Source: Cololabis saira
Taxonomy: Eukaryota > Chordata > Actinopteri > Beloniformes > Belonidae
Direction: 5' to 3'
DNA: 64,000 nt
NCBI RefSeq assembly: GCF_033807715.1
Contig: NC_084597.1
Span: 10,641,343 to 10,705,342 of the forward strand
This document shows positions 10,167 through 22,737 of this stretch, in pieces. The notes under the pieces were generated by a model. That model was not told the origin of the DNA. It made no database searches and saw nothing but the letters and a program-made list of their open reading frames with translations. Made by a program: the position numbers and the translations under genes. The stretch's first letter is position 1. The number at the start of each line of letters is the position of its first letter.

Positions 10167-11110
10167 TACCATTTGACAGAAGGTCCATAAAAGTATTTTA
10201 ACTTCCATTTCCCAGAAACACAGGTTTTGTTATAAAAATAAAAGATGCTGTGGAGACGAGTCTTTTCCACTTCAATCTCTGCAGCAATCAAAATAAGTAA
10301 ATGGCAATAAGTAACTCACTCCCAAAGGAATGCTACTGTGTGTCCTTTTTCTAGACTCTGATCATAGTGAAATATGGATTAGGCCCCGCTGCACAACAGC
10401 AGAGTCATTCAAAGCCTTGCATATTGGAAAGCAAACTAAAGAACAACAATAATCTGACTGAATGGAAACGAGGTCATCCCTCCAGACGTTCCAGTCATGA
10501 GTGGAGGAATGTTTTCCCCCAGTCACATGTACACAGAGTGTGTGCAGATCAGCTTACGCAGTGAGTGCATGTGTTATTATATATGCATGTTTGCTGTTTT
10601 CACTGGTCAGATTGTCCAGTTAGGACCAAACTCCTGCACACAGGGCACCCCGCTAACACTCTGCAGGCACTCAACTGTTTCCTTCAACACTTTCAGGTCT
10701 GTTCAGCTACTTGAACCGCTTGAACCAGCTGCTGCTCACAACAAACACACCCACACACACACACGTCAACACGTCTTTATCAACAGAACAATGAGTAACT
10801 CCAGAGCCAAGCAGACCTTCATTTTTCCGGTTCCTTATCTTATGTCTGACTGTTTTTCTGTGTGTATGCGTGATAAGTGATGGTTCCTTCAATATGACAT
10901 ACAATGCAGATATTTTTGTTGTCTTACCCTATGTTTTGGATCCATATTCAAAAATACTGCCAAAAAAAAAACATGAAAACAAATAAAGATTTCAAACCAA
11001 AGCACACCAGAAAAGATGATGAGGAAATCAGATGCAGTAATAATTATTTTATTTTATTAATAATTTTTTTTCAAATGGCAAGAAAACATGTCCAGACAAG
11101 TATCCTTGCT
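10167..11110. other. Intron, no gene seen
   Basis: Contains a short CACACA run near 10745-10763 only. Confidence 0.5.
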
Positions 11111-11114
11111 TTAA

Positions 11115-12360
11115 AGGAGACCTATTATGGCATTTAATGTATATTTTAAACAGGCCTTGAATGTCTTAAAAACAATCTAAAGCTTGTTTTTTCTACATAA
11201 ATCAGAAATCCAGCCTGTGGGCCCTGTCACTAGTTTTACTGCTTCTAACCTCTTTTTCTGTGCTCCATTCTTAGGGAAGGGGGGGGTATGATAATGAGGC
11301 TCTGTGCTGATTGGCTCCCTGAATGACGTGTAGCAGGGGAGGAGGATAAACCTCCCTCCGCCAGAGCAGCCCAAGCCTGTAAATAAATACAACACTGAAT
11401 TTTCATAAATGGCAACTTTATTGTTAAAAAAATAAAATATGAGTTGTATATAAATAACATTTATGCACTATTTAAGCCGGATCTACCCGGCGGATGCTGA
11501 ACGCTGGCCCCGGAGCCACGCCGGGCGTCCAGCATGGCTCCGGGGCGCATCGCCCGTTACCGGGGATCAAACCGACAGATTTCGATGAAAATCTCGGAGG
11601 GTGAAGCTGGTCCAGCCTGGGACGTAACCCAGAAATCCCTGCTCCCAAAGCGGCTGGGAACCTGGACAATTTAGTCGGACGGACCGCGCTTTGGGAACCA
11701 GAAAGTAAGCTGGAGCAGCGCGCATCACCGCGACTTTAACCGGGGAATCTGACCGGTTCCGACCGGCCGGGACCGCAGGAACCCGCCTGGACTGGTAGCA
11801 GGGACTCCCGGGGACCGACCAGCGGAATTTCAGCCGGATCCGCCCGGCGGATGCTGTGCGACAGGCGCCGCAACCCCACGGCGGGCGCACAGATCGGCTC
11901 CGGAGCGCATCCGCGGCGCATCGCCCGTTATCGGGGATCAAACCGACAGATTTGGCTGAAAATCTTTGAGGGTGAAGCTGGTCCGACCTGGGATGGACCT
12001 CCGAGGACCCAGCTCCCAAACCACCCGGGAACCTGGATGATTTAACCCGGATCCGCGGCGCCACGTCCGACTGGCTGAAGGATGGACCGCTCCAGCCTGC
12101 GGAGAGAGCTGGTTGTGGGCGTGGTTTCAGCAGCGGAGGCTGAACCTATGGAAATGAGCGCCTATGGTGACGTCACCATAGGCGCAGATTCAGAATGGCT
12201 CAAAAAAAGGTCACGTGACACTTGGGGACTCTGTAAGGCGGGGGTCAGAGACCCTGCAGAATTTCATGGTATTTTGTCTCCCCTGTGCTGGCAGGGTGAG
12301 GGGAGACCACTTTATATATGTTAAAACAAGAAAAAACGTGTTTTTCATAATAGGTCCCCT
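11115..12360. mobile_element. T2/Kolobok-type element, long copy with GC-rich insert
   Basis: Ends AGGAGACCTATTATG and CATAATAGGTCCCCT, flanked by TTAA at 11111-11114 and 12361-12364. The TTAAAGGRR start with TTAA duplication is the T2/Kolobok signature; piggyBac also uses TTAA but has different ends. Shares outer parts with 24780-25239 and 62436-62927 but is more than twice as long because of a GC-rich middle at about 11476-12060. No transposase. Confidence 0.85.
11476..12060. repeat. GC-rich tandem pair (about 357-bp period) inside the T2-like element
   Basis: GCCGGATCTACCCGGCGGAT at 11476 recurs as GCCGGATCCGCCCGGCGGAT at 11833. The words GCATCGCCCGTTA, CGGGGATCAAACCGACAGAT and GGGTGAAGCTGGTCC also recur at the same spacing. 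CpG-rich and sharply unlike its AT-rich surroundings. Confidence 0.85.
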
Positions 12361-12364
12361 TTAA

Positions 12365-13177
12365 ACAAATGGTCGCTGTTGTATCACAAGTCCAAAACAT
12401 GGCCACAAACTTTGGCCTCACTAGCAACATCTGACAACATTTATTTGAGTAATTCAACCAAATAAAGTCTACTTAGACATCCCATGTTTTAATGAACATA
12501 TTTACAGCCTGGTTAAAAAAAACCCAACTCACTTTGGTTTGTATTGTTTAATTTCACATCCATGACATATCTGAGGGGCAGTCATTTTTTACCAACCACA
12601 TCCGGTGCGTTTATTCAAAGAAATAATCTCAGCCAATGGCTGGCCATCACCACTTTGTGACTGGGAGTTTATACTAACCCAGCATCGGCTACATGCAGAG
12701 GTGATGTCTGATTTTGCCACCAAACAACCGTATAAGCAAATATTCTGCTGTAAACGTCTGCCAGCAGCTCTCCAGACGCCACGACGTGGGTTTGGTCAAA
12801 ATAGCTGGTATCCAGAGCTGACTTTGATTGACATATGGTGTTTCTGTGGGCTTCCAGAGCAACATAGTGGCGCACCATGTGAGGAAAAAGTTTATATTCT
12901 TCATTGCTTTTTGTGTTTCATAGTCTCTGGGAGAAAGAGGCTTCAAAACCGCTCTACAGAAAACCAATGTGTCACATAACCAATGCTTCCTGCTTTGTAT
13001 TTACGGACTATTACTGCTGCATCCATTCTTGTTGCTCCAAGTTACAGGTGCGGCCGAGGGCCGTATTTCCTGAAATGTGGATGCGTTAATCTCATGTTAA
13101 GAAAAATAAATAAATAGTTGCATAAAAATGATTTATGTTTTTAGACTTTTGATAGCCTTTCAAACTTTTGACAGCCA
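12365..13177. other. Intron, no gene seen
   Basis: No exon or element ends recognised; moderate GC at 12600-12870 without a splice-bounded frame. Confidence 0.45.

Positions 13178-13223
<46 letters not shown>
13178..13223. repeat. (ATC)n microsatellite
   Basis: About 15 perfect CAT/ATC units. Confidence 0.95.
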
Positions 13224-13224
<1 letters not shown>

Positions 13225-13432
13225 GCCAGTCCCACACACCTGATCAATACATACCCATCCATGGGAGGAACAGTTGTTTGGTTGCATCTATATATACATT
13301 CATCCATCTATCTTTAAAAAAAATTTAAAATGTAGCAACCTTTTGAACAAACCTTAGTGTTCATTACTGTAAAGATGATAATAACAATAGTGCATTATAA
13401 ATTTTGCAGCATCTATTCCGACTAGGGCTGTT

Positions 13433-14173
13433 CGATTAATCGATTTTAAATCGTAATCGCGATTATGTAATTAGAACGATGTTAAAACGTGAAACTCGTA
13501 AAATCGATTTTTCACCTTTTTTTTTTTTTATTTAATTTTTTTTTTTTTTTAAATCTTGTCTGCACACATATTAATGATTGATACCATATTAAGGATTGAT
13601 GGAAATACCTCTCAATACCTGCGACAAGTGCCCCATCGGAGAGGATCTTTAGTGTAGGAGGGGGCGTTGGAACATGCCACCGGGCATCCCTCAAGCCAGA
13701 TGCCGTAGACCGGCTCGTGTTCCTTGCAAAAAACTTATAGCAAATGTAATGACCTACATTACACACCTCTACCTCCTTCATGGGTTGCATTATTATTTAG
13801 CATGCAAAGACCCAGTTTAGTTTAATTAGAAAATGTCTTGTTTTATTTAATTGGAAATATAACTTACTGTATGTTTGCAAGTGCTGATTTGCTGATTTTT
13901 TTTTTCAGAGATAAAACTTTATATTTTATTATATTTTTTAAAACCTTTTTATAACTTATTTTACAGAGTTTTGCACTTTATTCATTCATTTTTGGTTTAA
14001 TAAGAGCAAAGTTTGCACTTAAAGCCCAATGGGGCAAATGTTCAATAAAAAAACAGCATATTTGAAATCATTTCTTTGCCTTTTGTCAATTCACAAAATA
14101 ATCGTAATCGAAAATCGGATTTTGAGAGAAAAAAAATCAAGATTTTATTTTTGGGCAAAATCGAACAGCCCTA
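13433..14173. mobile_element. hAT element, internally deleted, keeping a transposase remnant
   Basis: Ends TAGGGCTGTTCGATTAATCG and AAATCGAACAGCCCTA with exact 8-bp duplication ATTCCGAC at 13425-13432 and 14174-14181. Contains the hAT dimerisation-domain fragment at 13600-13740, so this family descends by deletion from an autonomous hAT element. Confidence 0.93.
13600..13740 (+). pseudogene. hAT transposase C-terminal (dimerisation) domain fragment
   Basis: Reads WKYLSIPATSAPSERIFSVG, then continues to LKPDAVDRLVFLAKNL and a TAG stop at 13738-13740. The YLxIPATSAPSERxFS motif is the hallmark of the hAT family dimerisation domain near the protein's end. An in-frame TGA at 13597-13599 shows nothing upstream is coding. 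The catalytic DDE core is absent, so the fragment cannot transpose anything. Confidence 0.9.
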
Positions 14174-14321
14174 ATTCCGACATAGAAGATGTGGTTGTTG
14201 ACTGCTCTACTGTAGTCAAAAGGCAGAAATTTAAAAAGGGTCATGATTAATTATGAGTGAAAATAGTGATATAGACAAAAAGTACCTTACAAAGTACAGA
14301 TCACATGCCAATAGCATAATT

Positions 14322-15681
<1,360 letters not shown>

Positions 15682-15683
15682 TA

Positions 15684-16150
15684 CCGTATTTTCTGGACTA
15701 TAAGCCGCTACTTTTTTTCATAGGTTTTCAACCATGCAGCTTATACAAAGGTGCGGTTATTCTGTGGATTTTTCTTCCACCGCTCGGGGCGCTCTAACCG
15801 GAATTAGAATAAAAACTAACACAAAATAAATGCAAATAAGAATACGCTACTTTTTCTTTAGCAGATAGAAGTAGGTAGAAGCAGATTTCAAACAGATAAA
15901 TAAATACCGGTTATTTTCTCTTGGTTCTGTCCCGTTTTAATCAGCAAAGTTCCTGCCGTGTTAAAAGACACAGTTAGGAAAGGATCTATTTAGGTACAAA
16001 CATGTACATCATTTACAGTTCAAAATCCTTCTGTACATGTAGTAAATATCTAATCTAACAACATAAATATCTGCAGCTTGCATATCTTTTTTTTTAAATA
16101 GCATGTATGCGACTTGTATGCAGGTGTGGCTTATAGTCCAGAAAATACAG
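15684..16150. mobile_element. TA-flanked MITE (CCGTATTTTCTGGACTATAA ends)
   Basis: Inverted ends CCGTATTTTCTGGACTATAA and TTATAGTCCAGAAAATACAG match at 22 of 23 positions over the full TIR. Flanked by TA at 15682-15683 and 16151-16152, as for Tc1/mariner-type elements. No transposase; interior AT-rich. Confidence 0.8.
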
Positions 16151-16152
16151 TA

Positions 16153-16758
16153 CTTCTGAATCTTTCTGTATCTTGTATTCAGTTCTGCAAATTATATCTA
16201 GTTCCTGAACAGCCATAAACAGCTGCTTTTATTCATTTATTTTAGTTCTAGCTGGAATGAAGGTCTTGAAGTTTCAAATCGAATACTTTTTCTGTTGAAG
16301 AGTAAATCAATTTCATCTTGGTGGAAATGGATTGTATGTGAAATATAAAAAGACCAGAAATGTGGTTTTAACGGCCATCGGGCTAGAAGAAATATTCCTG
16401 CTGCAGCAGTAATTAAATGTTACGAATGAAACTCTGCAATTATTCACTTCTTTTGAAAGTAAAAACTGCAATATGTAATAATATACATCAATGTAAAGCA
16501 TTAATGCCTGGTTGGCATTAGAGCCAACAGTTATTCAGCAAGAACAAATTGATATTGATTGCAAAAAGGCAATGCAGCACTTCTAATACTCAGTTAACAG
16601 TCTCGGTGGAGGAATGGCGGAATCTTCTGTGTTCCCAAACAAAACTTGAACATTCGATTAATCTTAAAATGTAATTTCTTTCACATTGGTTTTACCCGGG
16701 GCATTTATAATGTTAGGTTAAAAATATGACACAAACAATGGTTGTGTTTCTTACTGAC
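16153..16758. other. Intron between the two arhgap24-like exons, 5' part
   Basis: No element recognised. The whole intron runs from 16758 down to 7570, about 9.2 kb. Confidence 0.55.
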
Positions 16759-16881
16759 CTCCACCGAAAGGTGCCCAGATGACCCTGCGGATCGTCTTCA
16801 CCCAATCCTCCATGTCATTCTGGGTGCTGGCCATAAGAAGGTAGGTCTCATGGTTGGCTGTCATCCGTTCTCTGTCTCCCC
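16759..16881 (-). CDS. arhgap24: Coding exon: C-terminal part of PH domain, ARHGAP24 (FilGAP)-like
   Basis: The 123-bp exon gives 40 codons: [20 protein letters not shown] followed by [20 protein letters not shown]. This is the last strand and C-terminal helix of a PH domain (conserved Trp in MEDWVKTIR) and the linker before RhoGAP. PH domains bind phosphoinositides and bring the GAP to the membrane. Acceptor CTTGTGCAG at 16890-16882; donor GAG|GTCAGT with GT at 16758-16757. Phase 1 on both sides, so it joins in frame to the exon at 7362-7569, giving Gly-Gly-Gly-Ile-Phe-Gly across the junction. The internal Met of ERMTANHE could start a short isoform. N-terminal PH exons were not found in 16.9-64 kb, so they lie further upstream. 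Confidence 0.93.
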
Positions 16882-17002
16882 CTGCACAAGTAGAGGAGAG
16901 AAAAAGTACAACAAAAATTCAAGTTGCAGTCTTGATTTAACAGTAATTAGCTACTTGAACACAGCATGTTAGTGTCAGATCCCACATAGCAAGCATTGAC
17001 AT

Positions 17003-17963
<961 letters not shown>

Positions 17964-17971
17964 ATTGACAT

Positions 17972-18802
17972 TTCTGGATATTACAGTAATTCAGGTCGTT
18001 CAAAAACCAACACGAGTTTTAAAATGTCTATTTTGGACATTCAAACTTCACTCGCACACTGCTGTAATAGAAAAAGGATGTGTTTTTATCTCACTTCAGC
18101 CCTGTTGTGTTTGATTTAAGGACAGCTCTGATTAAACCTGTGCTTTTCTGATGTCATGTGATATCAGCCAGACTCAAATGGAAAGTCTTGACCTGATCCA
18201 CACGACAGATCTGGCTGCAGCAGTCACCGTGACAACCAAACTATTTCCAAAGCTCCGCTTCTGCTTTATCCAGATGACACAAACAAAAAGGCTCGTGGCA
18301 TTTCCCTGAGACGCACCTGGTCTAAAACATAAAGAGATGAGTTATTAAAAGCAAATGGAGCGCCATGTCAATAGTTGAATTATTCATCCCTTCGGCCACC
18401 AGGGATCCTGCACCGTTCATTGATTGTATCCCGGGATGAGGCGCTGCATATAAAAACTATTAATAAACATGAGCACAAGGGCAGTGGTCAAGACATTTAC
18501 ATCTTGATATACAACATCAATGAAAGATAACACAGACTCAGTATCTGCGGTGTAGAGAACCCGAGTGGTCCGACCGCAGGACTGAATGCTGTGCTCGGAG
18601 GTAATGTTGACAGTGAGATTGATGCTGCCTGTCAGTCTTCATGAGATCTCATTAGCAGTTAATAGATGCCATGTGTCCTCCCCATGAAGTGTTCAACAAG
18701 TTCACAATGTTTACATGCCCCCTTCACAAACTCCAGTCAACCACCAATGCACTTCAGCAACAATTATGAAAGGAAGCCACAGATGAGAAATAAGCCAAAA
18801 TA

Positions 18803-18805
<3 letters not shown>
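17972..18805. other. Intron, no gene seen
   Basis: Largely unique sequence; no element ends recognised. Confidence 0.5.

Positions 18806-18874
<69 letters not shown>
18806..18874. repeat. (AT)n microsatellite
   Basis: About 34 AT units ending 3 bp before a hAT-type MITE. Confidence 0.95.
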
Positions 18875-18877
<3 letters not shown>

Positions 18878-19612
18878 CAGTACTCGAGTTGAGGGGGGAT
18901 GGCATCCCCCCTGAAATAAAAACGGTAAAAATCATCCCCCCTGTAAAACTGCCATCCCCTCCTTTACATCCATTATGTCATTTCATCAATGAATGTGGTT
19001 TTACTGCTATTTCAACATTTAGAGTCATCACCAGAAAAATAACACCAGAAAAATAACTTATTTGACCATTTTCACCTGTTTCAAGTCAATTTTCACTTGA
19101 AATAAGTAGAAAAATCTGCCAATGGGACAAGATTTATCTTCTCATTACAAGCAATAAAATCTTGTTCCACATGCAGATTTTTCTACTTATTTTAAGTGAA
19201 AATCTACTTGAAACAGGTGAAAATTGTTGTTTTTTCCAGTGATGAGTCTTGTTTTAAGTGTAATGAGATTTTTTTACTAAAATGAGACATTTTAACTAGA
19301 AATAAGACAAATATTCTTGTTAAGATTTTGAGTTTTTGCAGTGATCCATTTTACTTCTGTGAAGGACAGAATCATATTGATAAGTTCAGAAAACTGTTTT
19401 TTATTTTTGTGTTTTGATGTATTTGATGTAAGCCCAGTGGATATTTAAAGCTTACAGAAGGCTGCATTAACTGCTGCTATGTCATTCCTGCAGGTGTTTT
19501 GGTCAGTGTTTATTTGTAATATATTATATTATTTGTAATCAGCACAAATTATCTGTCCCCATATGATAAAATCCACCATCCCCCCTGATTTTTTTTTTAC
19601 AACTCGAGTATA
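18878..19612. mobile_element. hAT-type MITE (CAGTACTCGAG ends), copy 1
   Basis: Starts CAGTACTCGAGTTGAGGGG and ends CCCCCCTGA...CAACTCGAGTA; its last bases have changed, so the target duplication is not visible. Nearly the same sequence as 27797-28487. Contains a 5'-deleted copy of the palindromic CACTGCAAAA module. Confidence 0.8.
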
Positions 19613-20082
19613 TACCTTATATCTTTGGAACCTATATCTTCACTTTTTAAAAGTAATCAATATAAATTGACCCACTTTAAATGCATCAATGACTAAAGTG
19701 AAATTATAGTAGAGACTGAAAAGTCCAATGATTTTTAAATAACCGGTTAAGCAGTATAATTTCTACATTCGTTCCTTCCTTCACCTGCAATGTGTATAAA
19801 GAGTTCACATTTTAGCCCTGACATACAAAAGCTTTAAGTTTCCATTTATTGAACCTGTCTGATAATAGTGAGCCAGGCTCCGCGTCTACTCCAGTGATTA
19901 GTCACTACCCGCCGCTTATTCCCCCTTTAATTACACCTCACATGAAGTAATAAGTACCTTTCCTACCATGAGCCTTGAAAATACCACAGGACACCAACTA
20001 TGAATCAAACGTATGAATTTATAACGCTAAAATGTGGATGCGTTTATTCAAGAGTAATAAACAAATAGCAGCTTCAGCTCAC
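19613..20082. other. Intron, no gene seen
   Basis: Unique AT-rich DNA leading into a CpG-rich patch. Confidence 0.5.
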
Positions 20083-20460
20083 CTTCCGCGGTCACATCAC
20101 GGTTTCATCTTCCTTCAACCTGCGAGGCGCAACTTGGTTTGAGTAACGTTATTATTACTCAGAATTAAACCTGAATCCCCAAACTAACCAACCTGAGCCG
20201 CACATGGGACTGTCTTTTCAGCGGCTCTAAAAAGCTCCGTCCCCCCTAAAAGACTTTGTTTGTGGCTCAGCGCCGAGCGTTTAAATTCAACCCCTGGTCT
20301 TCGGCGTGGCGACACGGAGACAGACACATTTACGGATTTAATCAAGAGAAATGTACGAGAATGCAGCCATGTGTTGCCGCCGGCTCTGAGTCAGGCGGAC
20401 GGCACTGGCCAGAGGCGCGCTCAGCTTTTTCTGGGTCTGACGCAAGTGCCCCTTCTTTGG
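20083..20460 (-). promoter_or_regulatory. CpG-rich patch: possible alternative promoter and non-coding first exon of arhgap24
   Basis: Relative to the flanks this stretch is GC- and CpG-rich and free of recognised repeats. On the minus strand it ends CGCGGAAG|GTGAGC, a strong donor with GT at 20082-20081. The ATGs just before it are closed quickly by stops, so the exon would be non-coding and translation could start at the Met in the next exon (16759-16881), giving a form without the N-terminal PH half. The 5' boundary is a guess. Inference only. Confidence 0.35.
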
Positions 20461-20542
20461 TCATTCGGACAATTGCTTGACATAAAGTGGGTCCCAAATT
20501 TTTTTTTTTTTTTTTTTAAACTTCTATAGAGAATTTAGGGGA

Positions 20543-21643
20543 GAGGATTAGGGCCACTGAAGTAGAAAAGTACAATTCTCATTTCTAAAAAAAATCTGAT
20601 TTTATAGACTTTAATCTCAGAACTATGAGAGAAAAAGTCAGAATTCGAGAAAAAAAAGTCAGAATCCTGATTTAAAAAACTTTAATCTCAGAATTCTAAG
20701 AATAAAGTTAAAATTCTAAAAAAAAAAGTCAGAATTCTGATTTAAAAAACTTTAATGTCAGAATTCTAAGAATAAAGTTAAAATTCTAGAAAAAAAAGTC
20801 AGAATTCTGACTTTAATCTCAGAATTCTTAGAATAAAGTTAGAATTCTAAAAAAAAGTCTGAATTCCGACTTTTTTCCCAGAATTCTTAGAATAAAGTTA
20901 GAATTCTAGAAAAAAGTCAAAAATCTGAAGTTAATCTCAGAATTCTTGGAATAAAGTTAGAATTCTAGAAAAAAAAGTCTGAATTCTATTTTTTTTTCTT
21001 CAGTTGCCGTAATCCTCTTCTGTAAGAACTAAATATCCTGTATGGAAATGTATAGAATTCACTTGGAAAAAGGGATTAGGGCCACTGAAGTAGAAAAGTA
21101 GAATTCTGAGGAAAAAAAATGATTTTTTTTTTCCATTTCTAAAAAAATCTGATTTTATAGACTTTAATCTCAGAACTATGAGAGAAAAAGTCAGAATTCG
21201 AGAGAAAAAAAAGTCAGAATCCTGACTTAAAAAACTTTAATCTCAGAATTCTAAGAATAAAGTTAAAATTCTAAAAAAAAAAGTCAGAATTCTGACTTTA
21301 ATCTCAGAATTCTTAGAATAAAGTTAGAATTCTAGGAAAAAGTCTGAATTCTGACTTTTTTCCCAGAATTCTTAGAATAAAGTTAGAATTCTAGAAAAAA
21401 GTCAAAAATCTGAAGTTAATCTCAGAATTCTTGGAATTAAGTTAAAATTCTAGAAATAAAAGTCATAATTCCAACTTTTTTCCCAGAATTCTTAGAATAA
21501 AGTTAGAATTCTAGAAAAAAAGTCAAAAATCTGAAGTTAATCTCAGAATTTTTGGAATAAAGTTAGAATTCTAGAAAAAAAGTCAGAATTCTGACTTTAA
21601 TCTCAGAATTCTATTTTTTTTTTCTTCAGTGGCCGTAATCCTC
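20543..21643. repeat. Tandem duplication (about 528 bp) of a hairpin-array MITE
   Basis: Two blocks each begin GGATTAGGGCCACTGAAG (20545 and 21073) and end TTCAGTKGCCGTAATCCTCT (near 21017 and 21642), followed by the same 60-70 bp flank. Inside each block are repeats of AGAATTCTAGAAAAAAAGTC and AGAATTCTTAGAATAAAGTT. Flanks were duplicated with the element, so this is a segmental tandem duplication and not two insertions. Confidence 0.85.
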
Positions 21644-21712
21644 TTCTGTAAGAACTAAATATTATCCTGTATGGAAATGTATAGAATTCACTTGGAAAAA
21701 GGAAAGAAAAAG

Positions 21713-22062
21713 GTTTGTTTTGTTTTTCAGAATTGTTGAAATTATTTTTTACACAGCATCGCTCGTTGGATTTCACAGTGTTTGTAAATATTTCTCCATA
21801 ATCGCATTTGTCTAGTTGGTGTTTCTTACATATAAAATAAACATTAATTCTCTTTGATCCATGTCATTCTGGGCAGTGATGTTGGGTTTTAGCACCATGA
21901 GTCAAGTCAGGGTTCAGAAATTGACTTTCCCTTGGGTATCATTTCGAGTGGCAAAGTCCATTCACCTGTAACTTCACCTACTTTATGACTAGTTAATGAG
22001 GTTCCTGTGACAACATTCAAAAGGCTTCCTATAGGACTGTACTGTAAGTGAGATGTCACACT
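21713..22062. other. Intron, no gene seen
   Basis: AT-rich, no element ends recognised. Confidence 0.5.
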
Positions 22063-22737
22063 GACTACGTTTACATGCAGTCAAAATTCGGGTTATTGCT
22101 AATATTCCGGTTACTGAAACATTCGGAATATTCCGTTTACATGCGTGAGCAAACATGGTTATCCCTGTATACATGGTAATTAATCATTCGGGATATCCCG
22201 ATCAAACCAGCGACGCGCGGAGAACGTGATGACACAATTTGCGTCATTTCCGCTTCTTCTTCCTGTATCCAAATTCAAAACAAATGCTGCTTCGCGCAAC
22301 TTTTCGCTCACCTTCTTGTAAATCTGGCTATCCCGGTACTTTCTACCGTCTACAAATGACAAAATGTTCATATCCTTCATTACATTTATGAAGTGATTAG
22401 TCTCCTCCTCACTCCAAAAGTGTGGCTTGGTCTTGCGTTTCTCTGTGTTTATAAGAACTTCCTGGACTCAAAAGACAAAGATTCCTTGCGAACAGAGCAT
22501 GCGCAGAAAACAAATTCATGTTCCGTTTGATCGGGATATTCGGTTTGGCGTTTATATGACCGAATATTCGGGTTTTAAAAGTTGTAACCCAGGGGTCGTA
22601 TTCGGGTTTTTAAAAACCGGAATATGAGCAAATTCGGGTTATTCAAAGGGGTTATTGGTGTTTACATGGCCATGCAAATTCGGGTTATTGCCGATATTCG
22701 GGTTTTAAAAGGGTTATTGATGCATGTAAACGCAGTC
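22063..22737. mobile_element. TIR MITE (GACTACGTTTACATGCA ends), superfamily unknown
   Basis: Left GACTACGTTTACATGCA and right TGCATGTAAACGCAGTC are inverted, with subterminal ATTCGGGTTATT and ATATTCGGGTTTTAAAA in both halves. No clear target duplication. No coding potential. Confidence 0.8.

Noticed and set aside
11115..12360. piggyBac assignment for the TTAA-flanked family
   Set aside because: The ends begin AGGRR after TTAA, as in T2/Kolobok; piggyBac ends normally begin CC(C/T)T.
12605..12979. Overlapping frames on both strands
   Set aside because: No domain or splice context; overlapping open frames on both strands suggest chance.
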